From Notamacropus eugenii (lineage: Eukaryota > Chordata > Mammalia > Diprotodontia > Macropodidae): a DNA stretch of 64,000 nucleotides. A model generated the notes under the pieces. The model was not told the DNA's origin, made no database searches, and worked only from the letters and a program-made list of their open reading frames with translations. The translations under genes and the position numbers were made by a program. Location: positions 192,240,372-192,304,371 of the forward strand of contig NC_092875.1 in NCBI RefSeq assembly GCF_028372415.1, written 5' to 3'. How positions within the stretch are numbered: position 1 is the stretch's first letter; each line of letters opens with the position of its first letter. Below, one piece after another: positions 32,850 through 43,641 of this stretch.

Positions 32850-33580
32850 CAGAATGCTGTGCTTTACAATCCTAGTTTTCATGTGGTGCCATGATCCTTC
32901 ATCCATATTTATCAGATTTATTCCACCAAAAAATATATGTTCAGCCACAATTTGATATTGCATATAGCAAAGCTACCTTAGATGACATAACTTATGAGGT
33001 AGAATAACGGGTCGATTGTCTCTGGCTGGTATATTTGAAAAATGAACAAAGAGCAGAGAACACCTAGGTTATGGTCTGTTCAGTCTTCAGGCAAATTGTA
33101 CAAAATTCTGAGGGGGATTATCAGTCAGCCTCACTTCCTAACCCCAAACTGGCCCCCAGTCCCTTCACAATCAATGGCCTTCTTAGGACTAAGAGCCAGT
33201 TGTCTTCATTAGGCTCTTAGATGTTAATTGAGGGGGTATTAAGGGAGCCCTGGTCTTTCGAAGAGATCCTTTCCCCTACTGTGTTCCCACAGGAGCAGTA
33301 CAAGGGGAGAGAACAGAGGGAGATATTGCTGTAGTCAGGATAGCCTCAGTGAATAAGTTTTAAACAGCTATATAGGAGGCAAAGCCCGTGGGGGAGAGGG
33401 GGATGGTGTAACATAGGCAGGCTTGGGAGCCAGAAGAAAAGAGCTTAGAAAACAACATAGAGGGTGTGTGTGGGAGAACAAAAGACTGTTCAAGAATCAC
33501 ATGCAATACAAGATGTGTGACTTTGAAAAGATCAATATAGACTGAGAATCCCAAATACATGCAACGGTAAAAGAGATCAC
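32850..33580. other. Unannotated stretch
   Basis: No repeat recognised. ORF 33360-33560 (minus) lacks features. Confidence 0.4.
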
Positions 33581-33584
33581 AGGA

Positions 33585-33760
33585 TTTCCCACTGGAAGGC
33601 CCCTAGGAAACCATCTAATTCAATCCATTTATCTTACAGGTGAGTAAACTGAGGCTGAAAGATGGGAAGTGAGCACCTTAAGGTCACTAAACCAGTTAGT
33701 AGGAGCATAGATTTGCAACTGAAAACAAAATTTGAAATAAACCAGTTCAAAAGCCTCATT
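33585..33760 (-). mobile_element. MIR3-like SINE fragment (antisense)
   Basis: 'cactggaaggcccctaggaaaccatctaattcaatcc' ... 'cttacaggtgagtaaactgaggc'. Confidence 0.6.
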
Positions 33761-33829
33761 GTACAGAGGAGATAACTCAGTCCCAAAGAAAAGAAAGGAT
33801 TCCCTTAAGGTCATGGGACGATCATAGAT

Positions 33830-34075
33830 CTATAACTGACTGGAATGTTAGAGATCGTGTAGGATAACCCCTTTGTTTTTTTCAGATGGGTAAACTGAGG
33901 CCTAGAGAGGGTGAGTATCTATCTCAAAATCATACAAGTAGTAAGTGACAGGAACAGCAGTAGAACACAAGCCCTCTCATTCCAAAAATAAGCCTTTTTT
34001 CACGGGAAGTTAGTGTTAGAGCCAGGAGCAGCTGAGACTTCTGACTCCAAGCCCAGGGCTCTTTCAATCTAGGAC
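33830..34075 (-). mobile_element. MIR3-like SINE fragment (antisense)
   Basis: 'actggaatgttagagatcgtgtaggataacccc' ... 'cagatgggtaaactgaggcctagagagg' ... 'cataCAAGTAGTAAGTGACAGG'. Second copy close by in the same orientation, with a scrap of a third between them (33750-33830). Confidence 0.65.
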
Positions 34076-34423
34076 AATAAGCTGTGCTAAAAGGCAGAAC
34101 AGAGGGAAAAGGAGGGACAAAAAGAGTTTTAAACTGTAGTCAGCCTTTAAATGACTAGATAGTCAAAAATAATTATATTCTAATTCAGATTTCAAATGTA
34201 GTCATCCACTCTCATCTCTGGTGGACCCTATGAAAATGTATACTTTAGGTCATTATTTGGTATTACAGGCAATCTTCTCCCCTGATCCAAGAAGTTCAGT
34301 CCAATAAATCATCTCCCCTAACCCAATGGTGAAATCATTGACGCAGAGAGAAAGAGGTTAGAATGGAATGTTGCACTTCAAAACAAAACAAAAAGAGTCT
34401 GATTGATAAAGTTTTCTATCCCT

Positions 34424-34683
34424 AGCATGAAGTAGCTAAGTGGCCCAGTGGATAGAGTGCCAAGCCTAAGTCAGGAAGACCTGAGTTCAAATCTGACTCA
34501 GACTCTTACGGGCTGTGTGACTCCAGGCAAATCACTTAACCTGTTTGCCTCAGTTTCCTCATCTCTAAAAATGAACTGGAGAAGGAAATGACAAACTACT
34601 CTAGTGTCTTTGCAAGAAAATCCCAAAAGGGGTCACAAAGAATTGCACATGAGTGAAAAAATGAATAAACAAAAGCATAAAGT
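34424..34683 (+). mobile_element. tRNA-headed marsupial SINE with target duplication
   Basis: Head 'agctaagtggcccagtggatagagtgcc', B-box-like 'gagttcaaatc', 'tgtgtgactccaggcaaatcacttaacc', end 'ggggtcacaaagaattgcacatgagtg'. It is flanked by AGCATGAAGT (34424-34433) and AGCATAAAGT (34674-34683). Confidence 0.9.
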
Positions 34684-34974
34684 GTGTTTCACCAAGGAAT
34701 TGAAGAGGGAAATAAGATGAGGAAAATGGGAGGAAAATCAGGTTTTTCCTGAATAAGATTTAATAAGTACAGTTTTCTTATTTATATTTTATTTGTGAAT
34801 AATCAGTACATCAGAAATCATATATAGAGATCAGTTTGAAAAAAAATGAGAAAAATTAGGTGATGAAAAATGTGTGTTGTATAGATTATGGCATGCCATT
34901 GTATGGTTGATGCTTTGAATGAGCATATGAATCTACCTGGACAGGTACTAAAATGACCTAGAATTGAATAGTCG

Positions 34975-35090
34975 GTCAACAAACATTTATTAAGTATCTA
35001 TAATGTTTCAGGGACTGTGCTAAGCAAATAAAAGCAAACAATGATCCTTATTCTCAAGGAGTTCAGTCCAATATAGCAAAAAGACCTGGC
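34975..35090 (-). mobile_element. L2 3' end fragment (antisense)
   Basis: 'gtcaacaaacatttattaagtatctataatgtttcagggactgtgctaagc' ... 'tcaaggagttcag' is the antisense L2 terminus. Confidence 0.8.
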
Positions 35091-35449
35091 AAGATCACAT
35101 TTGGACAACTGTACAATGCTTTCCATGACCCTAAGCTGTGCCAGGGGCACAAAACCTTCTCTTTTTGACACAGCTGTTTTCCCCCTGATAGTGTATGGTT
35201 GTACATCTTGTGTACTACACTCTCAGGAGACCCAAAGTTACAGGTAACCCAAAGAAAAAGGAGAAAAAATTATGTGATGGGTGTAAGCTATAAGTGATAT
35301 AAAGGGAATAAGTGACAGAAGGCAACTGGATGATTAAAAGAGGAGGTGGACCAGTGATTTGGTAAGAGCAGCAGATAACAGTGGGAGAATCCACATTTTG
35401 CACTGATATCCATAAAGCACCAAAAGACCCAGCAGTGGTCCGGTGTTGT

Positions 35450-36200
35450 TGTTATCTTCGCCATCATCATTGTCGTTGTTTAGCCTTCATCCTTGAAGAA
35501 GACCAAAGACATCACAATGTTGGGGTCAAGGTTCAGTGTATTCGACCATGGCTGATCAGTCTAACATGAGCTTGGAAGGCTCTGCCATAGGTTGGGCACA
35601 AACAGTCTGTTTGAACATTTGGGATGGAAATATCTTTAGATTTGCACATCTTACATTTCCTTTAAGTTATTGCAATTCTGCTTTGCTAGAAGAGCGCAGC
35701 ACCTTCTTTAACGTGAGCATGCCACACTGGATGTCCTGAGCCAGTGTCTCCCATATTTCACAATTTATTCTAAAGTTCTTCAAAGAGACTTTGAGAGTGT
35801 CCTTGTATCACTTCTTCTGACCTGTATGTGTGCACTTGCCCTCTGTGGGTTCTCTGTAAAATAGTCTTTTAGGCAAACATACCTTTGACATTTGGCCTGC
35901 ATGGCCAGCCCATCAGAGTGGTGCTCTCTGTAGCAGAGTTTGAATGCTTGGCAGTTCAGCTAGAGAAAGAATCTCAGTGTCTGGTGCCTTATCTTTCCAG
36001 ATAATCTTCAGAATCTTTCTAAACAAATTCGAATGGAAGTGGTTCAATTTTCTGGCATGGTGATAGTAGACTGTCCAGGTTTCACAGGCATACAACAATG
36101 ACATCAGAACAATGGCTCTATAGACCTTCAGTTTGGTAGGCAGACTAATAGATCTTCTGTGGAAGATGGATGTCAGGATATGGACCAAATTTGTACAGAA
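35450..36200 (-). mobile_element. Non-LTR retrotransposon with RT C-terminus (antisense), probably RTE-type
   Basis: The minus strand carries the C-terminal RT region (35913-36188), then about 450 bp downstream, ending 'gtcttcttcaaggatgaagg' and 'ctaaacaacgac' at 35450-35510. The same tail style closes the SINE-like units at 45628-45939, 52300-52610 and 52855-53060. The clade call is tentative. Confidence 0.6.
35913..36188 (-). pseudogene. LINE reverse transcriptase C-terminal fragment
   Basis: A 91-codon open stretch. Key segments are FHRRSISLPTKLKVYRAIV, LLYACETWTVY, then ARKLNHFHSNLFRKILKI and DKAPDTEIL. The LPTKLKVYRA...LLYACETW...LNHFH order is well known from the region after the RT palm/thumb of several metazoan non-LTR retrotransposons. 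The catalytic palm motifs lie upstream and are not in this copy, which seems truncated near 36200. The stretch begins at a chance Met inside the domain and has no promoter, so it is a fossil. Assignment to the RTE group rests on its 3' tail shared with SINEs, so another clade is possible. Confidence 0.8.
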
Positions 36201-36334
36201 TGAGAAGGTATGGATGGGTTATGATTTGTACAAAGAGAAAAAACCTTTATCAATGAGATAACAGGCCCATAGAAGTATAGAAATTTAAAGCCTTGCTTGA
36301 AAGGGCCAAACAAGTCAAAACAAAGACCCATTCC

Positions 36335-36730
36335 CAAAAATTAGGACCAAGAGAACATTGTATGTAGTAGCAGCAATATTATTTTTTAGAACAACTGTGT
36401 GAATAAGTCATTTTGGGTATCATAAATATCTAAATTAACTATAAAGGACACATGAAGAAAGATGCTATCTGCACCCAGAGAAAGAACCGATAAATAGAAG
36501 TTGTACAGAAAAATTTTACATGTGCATAGAATAATTTTACCTATTTGTGTTTAATGGTAGCCATCCTTAGGGTTGGGAGGAGGGGAGAAAAAAAGAAAAA
36601 CAGGCATTTCCATACTAACTTTATTATGTATTTCAAAGGAATAGTAAGTTATACATAACAGATTTCTGTAGTTTCATTTTCAATCATCTTTTTGGTCTAC
36701 CATATTATTAAAAATAAAATTAAAAAAAAA
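36335..36730 (+). mobile_element. L1 3' end fragment (sense)
   Basis: 'ggaccaagagaacattgtatgtag' ... 'ctatctgcacccagagaaagaac' ... 'acctatttgtgtttaatggtagcc' and a final A-rich tail (36709-36732) are the L1 3' region in order. Confidence 0.8.
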
Positions 36731-36737
36731 AACCTAA

Positions 36738-36905
36738 GCTCTCATTGAGGGGGTGGGGAGTAGTGAATTCTCCATCACTGAAACTGTCAAGTAGAGTCAG
36801 GATAACTCCTTTGACAGGGATGTATTCTAGAGATTGCCATCCAGATATGGGTCAGATTAGATTACCTCTGAGACTTTATGCTCTGGAGGAGGAAGTAGAG
36901 GAATG
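36738..36905 (+). mobile_element. CR1/L3 3' end (sense)
   Basis: 'gtgaattctccatcactgaaactgtcaagtagagtcagg' ... 'tggccatc'-like block ... 'agattagattacctctgagac' matches the CR1/L3 3' region. Confidence 0.6.
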
Positions 36906-36924
36906 AAGGGAGAAAGTATTGCTT

Positions 36925-37075
36925 GTTCAGTCAGAAGACTTAAGACCAAATTCGAATTCTGCTCCTTAAGTGGCTTTGTGCAGTCATAACTTTGTGGGGC
37001 TTCAGTTTTCTCATCTACGAAGTGCGAAGGTTGGTCTCTCTGAGGTCTCTTTCAACTCTAAATCATTGATATCAT
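36925..37075 (+). mobile_element. MIR-type SINE fragment
   Basis: 'gaccaaattcgaattctgctcc', 'gggcttcagttttctcatctacgaagtg', then 'ctctgaggtctctttcaactcta'. Confidence 0.6.
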
Positions 37076-37089
37076 ATGTGACACATTGG

Positions 37090-37345
37090 AAGACTTCACA
37101 CTTGTGTATCCTTCATGGCTAAAACAAACTTTATATACATGATCTTATTTGACGGTTATAGTAATACGTATGTGTGCTGCTTTACAAAGTACTTACATCC
37201 CAACAATTTGGTGAAGTTGATAACATATAATTCTCTAGTCACAGAGGCTGAACCTGAAGTCAAAGGAGGTTTCCGTGAGTCATCTAACGCCACACAGATT
37301 GTAAATTGTAGAGCTTGGCCAGGTTATCTGATTCAATTTCTTTTT
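37090..37345 (-). mobile_element. MIR fragment (antisense)
   Basis: 'actttatatacatgatcttatttgacggttatagtaatac' and 'gtcacagaggctgaacctgaag' resemble the antisense MIR, strongly diverged. Confidence 0.4.
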
Positions 37346-37537
37346 CCATGACATCACCTTTGAATGTGGCCCCCTTTTAAAGTCTTTACCTCAGTCTTTA
37401 TCTGGATACTTGGGCATTGCACAGACACAGTTTCTATTCTGTACAATAACTAGTACTATATGGTTACAGATATGAGTGGTTCAAATAAATGGAATGGAAT
37501 TTTTTTAGCTGAACTAAAAAGTAAAAGTACACACATA

Positions 37538-37542
<5 letters not shown>

Positions 37543-37576
<34 letters not shown>
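37543..37576. repeat. (CA)n microsatellite
   Basis: About 34 bp of perfect CA units. Confidence 0.95.
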
Positions 37577-37578
<2 letters not shown>

Positions 37579-37637
37579 CCATTCCTCTAATGCTTCAGGA
37601 GTTTCTTTCTGAGTTGTTGGTCAGTATAGCACCGTAG

Positions 37638-37890
37638 GCAGGCAGATGATACAACAGATAGAGCTTTGGACCCAGAGTCAGGAAGACTTGAGTTCAAATC
37701 TAGCCTTACAAATACATATGTAACTGAACAAGTCACTTAAAGCTTGTCTGCTTCAGTTTCCTCAACTATAATAAAATGGAGATTAATAGCACCTCCCTCA
37801 CAGGGTTGTTGTGAAGATCAAAGAAGTTAATATTTATAAAGTACTTATTATGATGCCAGGAATACAGTAGGTGCTAGACAAACACTAGCT
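37638..37890 (+). mobile_element. Ther1/MIR-type SINE
   Basis: 'ggcaggcagatgatacaacagatagagctttgg', 'gacttgagttcaaatctagcc', 'gaacaagtcacttaaagc', 'cagtttcctcaac', 'cagggttgttgtgaagatc', tail 'acagtaggtgctagacaaacactagctgttatgatta'. Near full length. Confidence 0.85.
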
Positions 37891-37899
37891 GTTATGATT

Positions 37900-38280
37900 A
37901 AATATGAGCTTTTAAAATATGCATTTTTCAAAGTTACTACGTTAGAATCAAATAATGATTTAGTTACCATATAAAATGGGACTTTATATACTTTTGTTAG
38001 TTCAGCTGAAGAAAGTAGACAGCTCCACAGGTAAAGCTTTGTCATTTAAATCTGGAAGCCAGCATCTATTTGAATCAAATTTCATAACTGAAGTGAAATG
38101 TCCCCATACTATGTTTTAGTTTCCCATTAAACATTGCAGAATCTTGGCTCTAGATGGGCCAGAGTAAAGGTCACCAGGATCCTTATGTTCTCTTTAGCAA
38201 ATGAAATCATCTTCTCATGTGGTAAGTAGTACGTGAGAATATGCCAGGGTGAAAATAATACTGAAGAGAAAGTAAGGAGA
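37900..38280. other. Unannotated stretch
   Basis: Nothing recognised. Confidence 0.4.
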
Positions 38281-38284
38281 TTGT

Positions 38285-38416
38285 TTTATGGTCCCATCAC
38301 TGAAGACAGTGTCACTGTCAGGTCACTTCCCTGGACTTCAGCATTCCTATCTGTACAACTCAGGGATTAGATGAGATGAAATTCAAGGTCCTTTCCGATG
38401 TTGATATTATAGATGT
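38285..38416 (+). mobile_element. MIR-type SINE fragment
   Basis: 'gtcaggtcacttccctggacttcagcattcc' then 'gggattagatgagatgaaattcaaggtcctttccgatg' resemble the MIR core and 3' end. Confidence 0.5.
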
Positions 38417-38424
38417 TTCTACAT

Positions 38425-38591
38425 CAGGGGTTCTTAACCTGGGGTAGATGGACTTAAAAATTGATATGTTGGTAACTGTATTTCAATATGGTTGGTTTCC
38501 TTTGTAATCTTATGCACTGCATCTTATGCATTTAAAAACGTTATTCTGAGAAGCGTTCCATAGGCTTCAGCAGACTTCCCCCGGGGTCTAT

Positions 38592-38629
<38 letters not shown>

Positions 38630-38641
38630 TAAGAACCCTTG
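38425..38641 (+). mobile_element. hAT-like MITE with an internal (CA)n
   Basis: It begins CAGGGGTTCTTAACCTGGGG and ends GCTTAAGAACCCTTG, a clear terminal inverted repeat. Flanking octamers TTCTACAT and CTTTACAA agree at 5 of 8, including the central TACA. A (CA)n tract (38592-38626) has grown near the right end. The interior matches the copies at 24621, 55044 and 62231. Confidence 0.8.
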
Positions 38642-38659
38642 CTTTACAAAAATGTTTAG

Positions 38660-39480
38660 TACTCTGTTTATTAGTTTGCTTCAATGATGGCACTATTCAT
38701 TTGCTAATATAGGTGGGTCACTAAGATCTCACAGATTGAACTTACAGCAAAATATCAATGGCTTTTTCTATGTCAATGAAGGGCTTTCCCTCATTCAGAA
38801 TCTTTAGCATTGCTTTTATCTGTACGCAGATATAGATCCTACCTAAAAAGATTCCATTGTCTCAAATCATTCTCTCAGGTCTCTACTTTATCCATGCCAG
38901 TTGCCTACAAATACTTTGAAAGTTATGTTGCTCGTGGAAAATGCTCAGAATCAACTGAAGGGCAGGAGGATGGTGTCAGACTGCACAATGGCCATTTAAT
39001 GTCCTAGATTTCTATCTGGCATCCCAAACCAGAAGCCTCTGTGTGGGAACACAGGCTACTTTGGGAGAATGTCTACTCAAAAGTTTCCATTCTTGTCACA
39101 AATAATGAGCCAGGCAGCTTTAAAAAATTCCCAGTTTGTTCAAAACTCCTTCTTTGGATCATGATCCTATTTCCCAATTGATTGTTACATGTCCTTACAA
39201 TTTTCAAACCTAATATTCCTTTTTATTGTGTAATTATTTTAAAAATGTACTCTGGGCAGTCCTCAACAGTTTGTGTTCTAAAAGTTCATTTTTAAGTCAG
39301 TTGTTTGGAACTTGAAGCACATTTTCTCCTAGAAAAGATGTTCTAAAAGGTAGTTAGATTTCCAGGTTAGCCTACAAAAGCATAACCCAAAGCACCATTG
39401 ACCCTCTTATTATAAAGGGCCTGGGAGAGGGAGGTCAAAGGTCAATAGGACCTCCCAGGATGCTGACCGTGCAGTGAGAT
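38660..39480. other. Unannotated stretch
   Basis: Nothing recognised. The short ORF at 38810-39007 has no domain. Confidence 0.4.
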
Positions 39481-39487
39481 AAGAGGG

Positions 39488-39525
39488 TATGTGTGTGTGT
39501 GTGAGTGTGTGTGTATGTGTGTGTG
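39488..39525. repeat. (TG)n microsatellite
   Basis: Imperfect TG run with GAGTG and TATG interruptions. Confidence 0.9.
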
Positions 39526-39529
39526 CAGC

Positions 39530-40200
39530 CAAACTCCTGGTTGTACAACTGCAGCCGGGATCCTCATTAGATACCAAGGTGCACATCAGACATCGATTTC
39601 TTTTAGGACAGTTTGTCAGCCTAGTAGTTCTAAATGATTTTTCATCCAGAAGGATTAAGGATGTTCTCATTCTTGTTCTCCACAACATTTATTAAACCTA
39701 CTTCTCAAGGCTCCAAGTAGCATGTAGGCTCACAGCAAATTCAGCAGACTAAAGACTTCTTAGCAGGCTGCATCTGCACTACCTTGAACCACTAGGAGAG
39801 TGGCTTATCTTAACTACTCTTTTCACAGAGACCCAAACATACCTGTAGAACTCAAAGTAGGGAAGGGGTTTGGACAGTTCTCCAGGACACTGTCCCAGTT
39901 TCTTAGCAACTGCTCACCTACCATGCTCCAAATCTTTTCCATTACAGATTTAAAGTACCATAGAAAAGTTTTGGAGTTGGCAGCTATGTGGCTCCTACCA
40001 GCTATACTGGTGAGATTGTTCAAACTTATGTCCAGTTTGGGCAAAAAATCTGGAAAAGAATGATGTTACCTCTGACTCCAAGAGGCTATTTGATGCTCTA
40101 GAACAGAAATATAACTGGGAGTGATTGAGTCTCATAATATCTGTGTTTCGGGTCATATATCAAACACTTTTCTTTTAGCTAGGAGTAGTGGCATTTGTGC
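39530..40200. other. Unannotated stretch
   Basis: Nothing recognised. Overlapping ORFs on both strands at 39800-40063 are of chance length. Confidence 0.4.
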
Positions 40201-40204
40201 ATCC

Positions 40205-40350
40205 ATGTAAATAATAACATGTACAAATTAAGTGCTGTCTTTAAAACAACCTTGTGAAGAAGGGAGTGCAATTATAATCATCCTCACTTTTCAGATGAGG
40301 AAACTGATACTCCAGAAGGTCACATACATAGAAAGTGAAGGGTTCCTGAC
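40205..40350 (-). mobile_element. MIR fragment (antisense)
   Basis: 'aacaaccttgtgaagaagg', then 'aattataatcatcctcacttttcagatgaggaaactgatactc' match the antisense MIR. Confidence 0.65.
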
Positions 40351-40552
40351 TCCAAGCCCTTACATTTTCCTCTTGATCATCACTGTCTCAATCTCTGTTC
40401 TTGAAATAGCACCTCCTTCTATATATGGTTTTCAGTTAGGCTTGGGGCTATAGAAAAAGTAACATTTTATTTCATTTTGTGTAATTCTGTGAGGACTCTC
40501 TCGCTTAATATTACAAATGATATTAAATGTCTTCTAGTATCAGAATAAGAGG

Positions 40553-40700
40553 CAGTGTGGTATGGTGGACAGGAAGCCAGGTATAGGGTCAGAAGCCCTC
40601 AATTCAAGTCCTTTCTCATACTCACACTGGATGTGTGACTTTGGGCAAGTCACTGAAATTCCCATCATCATAAGGGGACTCATTAAGACTTTAAGTTGCA
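40553..40700 (+). mobile_element. MIR-type SINE fragment
   Basis: 'agtgtggtatggtggacaggaagccagg', 'aattcaagtcc', 'tgtgtgactttgggcaagtcactgaaa'. Confidence 0.7.
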
Positions 40701-41066
40701 AAAGAGCTGATTTGTATCAACAGAATGGGTTCTGTATTCCTGTGAAATCATTTCTAAACAAACACAAAAGCCACTAAATGGTTTTGTAAGGAACCAGAGA
40801 CTGAAATTTAGAAGGGGGAGAAAAACACCCTCCTGAAACTAGAGATCTCACTCCTCCACTCATGCTGACTGAAAACAGCTGATGGCTATTACCTTCTATT
40901 ATTTTCTCCCATTATTTCTCCCTTTATCATTGATCCCCAAGAGGCAGTGCTCAAAGAGGCCTTCATTGCAGTCCATCTTTCTCCTTCAATATTATCTTTG
41001 ACCGATCCTTCTTACCATTTTGCAAATTCTGATTTACATTATTGATTTCACTTACTAAAATAACTT

Positions 41067-41150
41067 TACACACACACACATACACACACACATACACCAC
41101 ATGCACACATACACACATATATACACACAACACACACACACATATACAGA
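41067..41150. repeat. CA-rich microsatellite
   Basis: Imperfect (CA)n with TA interruptions. Confidence 0.92.
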
Positions 41151-41190
41151 TAAGGAACTTGGGGTGAAATGCTATCCAGTGAGTTGTTTT

Positions 41191-41415
41191 TGTAGATATT
41201 GTTCAGTCATTTCAGTTGTGTCCAACTCTTCATGACCCCATTTGGGGTTTTCATGGCAAGGATACTGGAATGGAAAACTGAGGAAAAGAGGATTAAGTGA
41301 CTTGCCCAGGATCCCACAGCTAGTGAGTGTTTGAGGCCAAATTTGAACTCAAGAAGATGACTCCTCCTGATTCCAGGCCTGGCGTTCTATGCGCTGTGTT
41401 GCCTAGCTGTAGATA
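41191..41415 (-). mobile_element. tRNA-headed marsupial SINE (antisense), internally deleted, with duplication
   Basis: 'tcatttcagttgtgtccaactcttcatgacccc' to 'tctatgcgctgtgttgcctagc'. It is flanked by TGTAGATA at 41191-41198 and 41408-41415. About 45 bp is missing between 'gatactggaatgg' and 'aaaactgagg' compared with the other copies. Confidence 0.88.
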
Positions 41416-41439
41416 ACTACATTTTAAATTGTTGTAGCC

Positions 41440-42080
41440 TACTCTTTTTTCAAAGATGATGGCTGACTCTTGTCACACATCTCTTATGGAGAAACCCATT
41501 ACAAAGTGAGGAGTCTTGAGTCGGAAAGCTTCTCCCCTGACCTTTGACACAAAATGTTCAGCATGGGCTTCTCATTTCATCCCAGTAGCCCTAGAAGCAG
41601 TCCTGTGAGAAAAAAAATAAAGATGCTTCCACTTGAAACTTAGTTTGTAAACACAAAACGTTTTTGGTGGTCCACTTTGGCAAAGCAATTGATTATAGTT
41701 AGAGAATGGTCTGAGGTCATCTTGCAAGGGGTTTGCCTTCTCTTCTTTAAAACTTGTTGATCCCCTAGAGCTTCCACAGAGTTCTTTGTCTTGTATTGTT
41801 TAGCCTTGCTTAGCATCCCTTTTGACCCTCTCTAAATCTATGTTATTTACAGATCCAATGTATCATCAAATAAAGTAACTTTGCAGGAGACATCACTATT
41901 TCCTACATACCTCTCAATGTTTTGAAGGAAAAAAAGAACATAGGAGAGGATGGTTTCTTTTTACCTAACTTCCCCTCCCCCTGTAGAGGAAAAGATTTCT
42001 TTCTACCTCTTTTTGGCATTTTTATCTCTGAAACTAGAGATGGGAAGAGAATCTCAAAACAAAGGAATACTCCAATTCAA
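41440..42080. other. Unannotated stretch, possibly old LINE sequence
   Basis: 41440-41620 ('ctcttttttcaaagatgatggc...') faintly recalls the antisense of the tail at 35450, but I cannot align it securely. The rest is unique. Confidence 0.3.
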
Positions 42081-42084
42081 TAGC

Positions 42085-42260
42085 ATTTCATTCCATAGGC
42101 ATGTATTAAAAAGTACCTACTTTGTGCTAGGCACTGAGGATACAAAAACAAATATGAAACAGCCCCTGTTTTCAAGTAGCTTATGTTTGACTTGGGGAGA
42201 AAACAATACACAGAGACCACATAAAATATCTGTAAAGTAAATAAAAAAATAAATGGAAAG
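42085..42260 (-). mobile_element. L2 3' end fragment (antisense)
   Basis: 'aaaaagtacctactttgtgctaggcactgaggatacaaaaac' ... 'ttcaagtagcttatgtttgacttgggg'. Clear antisense L2 terminus. Confidence 0.8.
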
Positions 42261-42589
42261 GAAGGTGATGCAGCATTCACTACCCATGAAACCCAACTCC
42301 TTTGTAGTAAGCCAAAGCAGGACAGAAGGTAATGGCTAAGTAAATCAACAATAGCCCAAAGTCCAAAGGAGTCAGAACACCTACAGCCAGAAAGCTTTGA
42401 AGCCCACTCCAATTTTACTGAAAGGGAATACAAGGACATTTATTATTGGTACCACATTGATCAGTTCCCCTCCTGTGTGGCTGGTAGGGGAAAATGCAGT
42501 CACTTTCCTATTACCATTGATTATAATAGGCCTACATTATACAGTAAGAAGCTTTCGTGTAATTGACACCTGGAAGCAACAGGGAGTTG

Positions 42590-42810
42590 TGCAACTCTAA
42601 TGTTTGCTGCTAGATAGGATGTGGTCCCCAGAGGCAGGCTTTCCCTCTGACAAAAGAGGCTATCACATAGTCATTGCAGTGTGTAAATCAAATCCTCAGC
42701 GGCTGCTGTTTTCTCATTACTAAGCTGTGACCTGGAACTAAATCCCAGCAATGGGCACCTCTGATTATTCACTTCTGAAGCTCAAGGCAATGAGTTAGGA
42801 AGATGAATCC
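42590..42810. other. Unique, balanced-composition patch (candidate conserved element)
   Basis: A repeat-free stretch with GC content above its surroundings and no microsatellite decay. It carries short motifs such as 'cctcagcggctgctg' and 'ctaagctgtgacctgg'. It has no ORF, and function is not shown. Confidence 0.3.
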
Positions 42811-43264
42811 CATACCTACAAAGGAGGCAGACCAGCCTAGTGTGGACTGAAAGCATCTTTCCATCATGATTTCACATTTAGATGAAAACACAACTTCTTC
42901 TGTTTTGATACAGCATAATACACTCTAGGAACCCAGCATTGCACCTATGCTGATTTTCCATGCTACAGCATGGAGGCATGAATACTGGGAACTGGGTAAA
43001 GGGCCAGACAGGAAAATGAGTGAAATGTACGACAGTTCTGCTGTTTAGTATAAAATAATTGCTACTGAAGCCATTGGGAAAAGAACATCCTCCTATTTTA
43101 TAAAATAACAAAGCGGTATGGGAGGGTATAGTGATGGTATGACTATTAAAAGAAAAGAAATTTATGGAGAAATATTCACAAATTTCTCTGTAAGCATTAA
43201 GGTATTTTATCTGTAGCAGTACCTTTTTTTTGTTTGTTTGAGCAAAGAACTAGAAACAAAGAAG

Positions 43265-43530
43265 ATGCCAATTAATTAGGAATTTTTGAAAAGTTGTTTT
43301 GCATGGATGTTATGGAATATTATTGTGCAGTAAGAGATGATGAAAGAGATGAGTTCAGAGAAATCTAGAGAGGCTAGTATGGACTGAGAAGAGGTAAAAT
43401 GAGCATAACTAGAACAGTTAATACAATCACTGGAATAATATAAAGAAAAATGACTTTGAAAGATCTCAGAATTCTAGTCAATATAGTGACCAATTGTGAT
43501 CTCAGAAAACTAATGCAAATCATAATTTCC
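43265..43530 (+). mobile_element. L1 3' region fragment (sense)
   Basis: 'gttttgcatggatgttatggaatattattgtgcag' ... 'gcataactagaacagttaatacaatcac' ... 'gaccaattgtgatctcag' follow the L1 3' region. An AT tract continues after it. Confidence 0.7.
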
Positions 43531-43568
43531 ATCTCTTGTCCAAGGAGTGATCGCTTAGATGTACAAAA

Positions 43569-43570
<2 letters not shown>

Positions 43571-43622
<52 letters not shown>

Positions 43623-43641
43623 ATATGTATGTATGTATGTA
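43571..43641. repeat. (AT)n plus (GTAT)n microsatellite
   Basis: Perfect (AT)22 at 43571-43614, then GTAT tetramers to 43641. Tyr/Ile ORFs across it are artefacts. Confidence 0.97.

Noticed and set aside
34424..34683. tRNA-like A/B box sequence in the SINE heads (here and in the other SINEs)
   Set aside because: The boxes belong to SINE promoters. No complete tRNA cloverleaf is present, so no tRNA gene is called.
42077..42439. 120-codon minus-strand ORF
   Set aside because: It overlaps an antisense L2 end and random DNA and is composed of hydrophobic low-complexity text.
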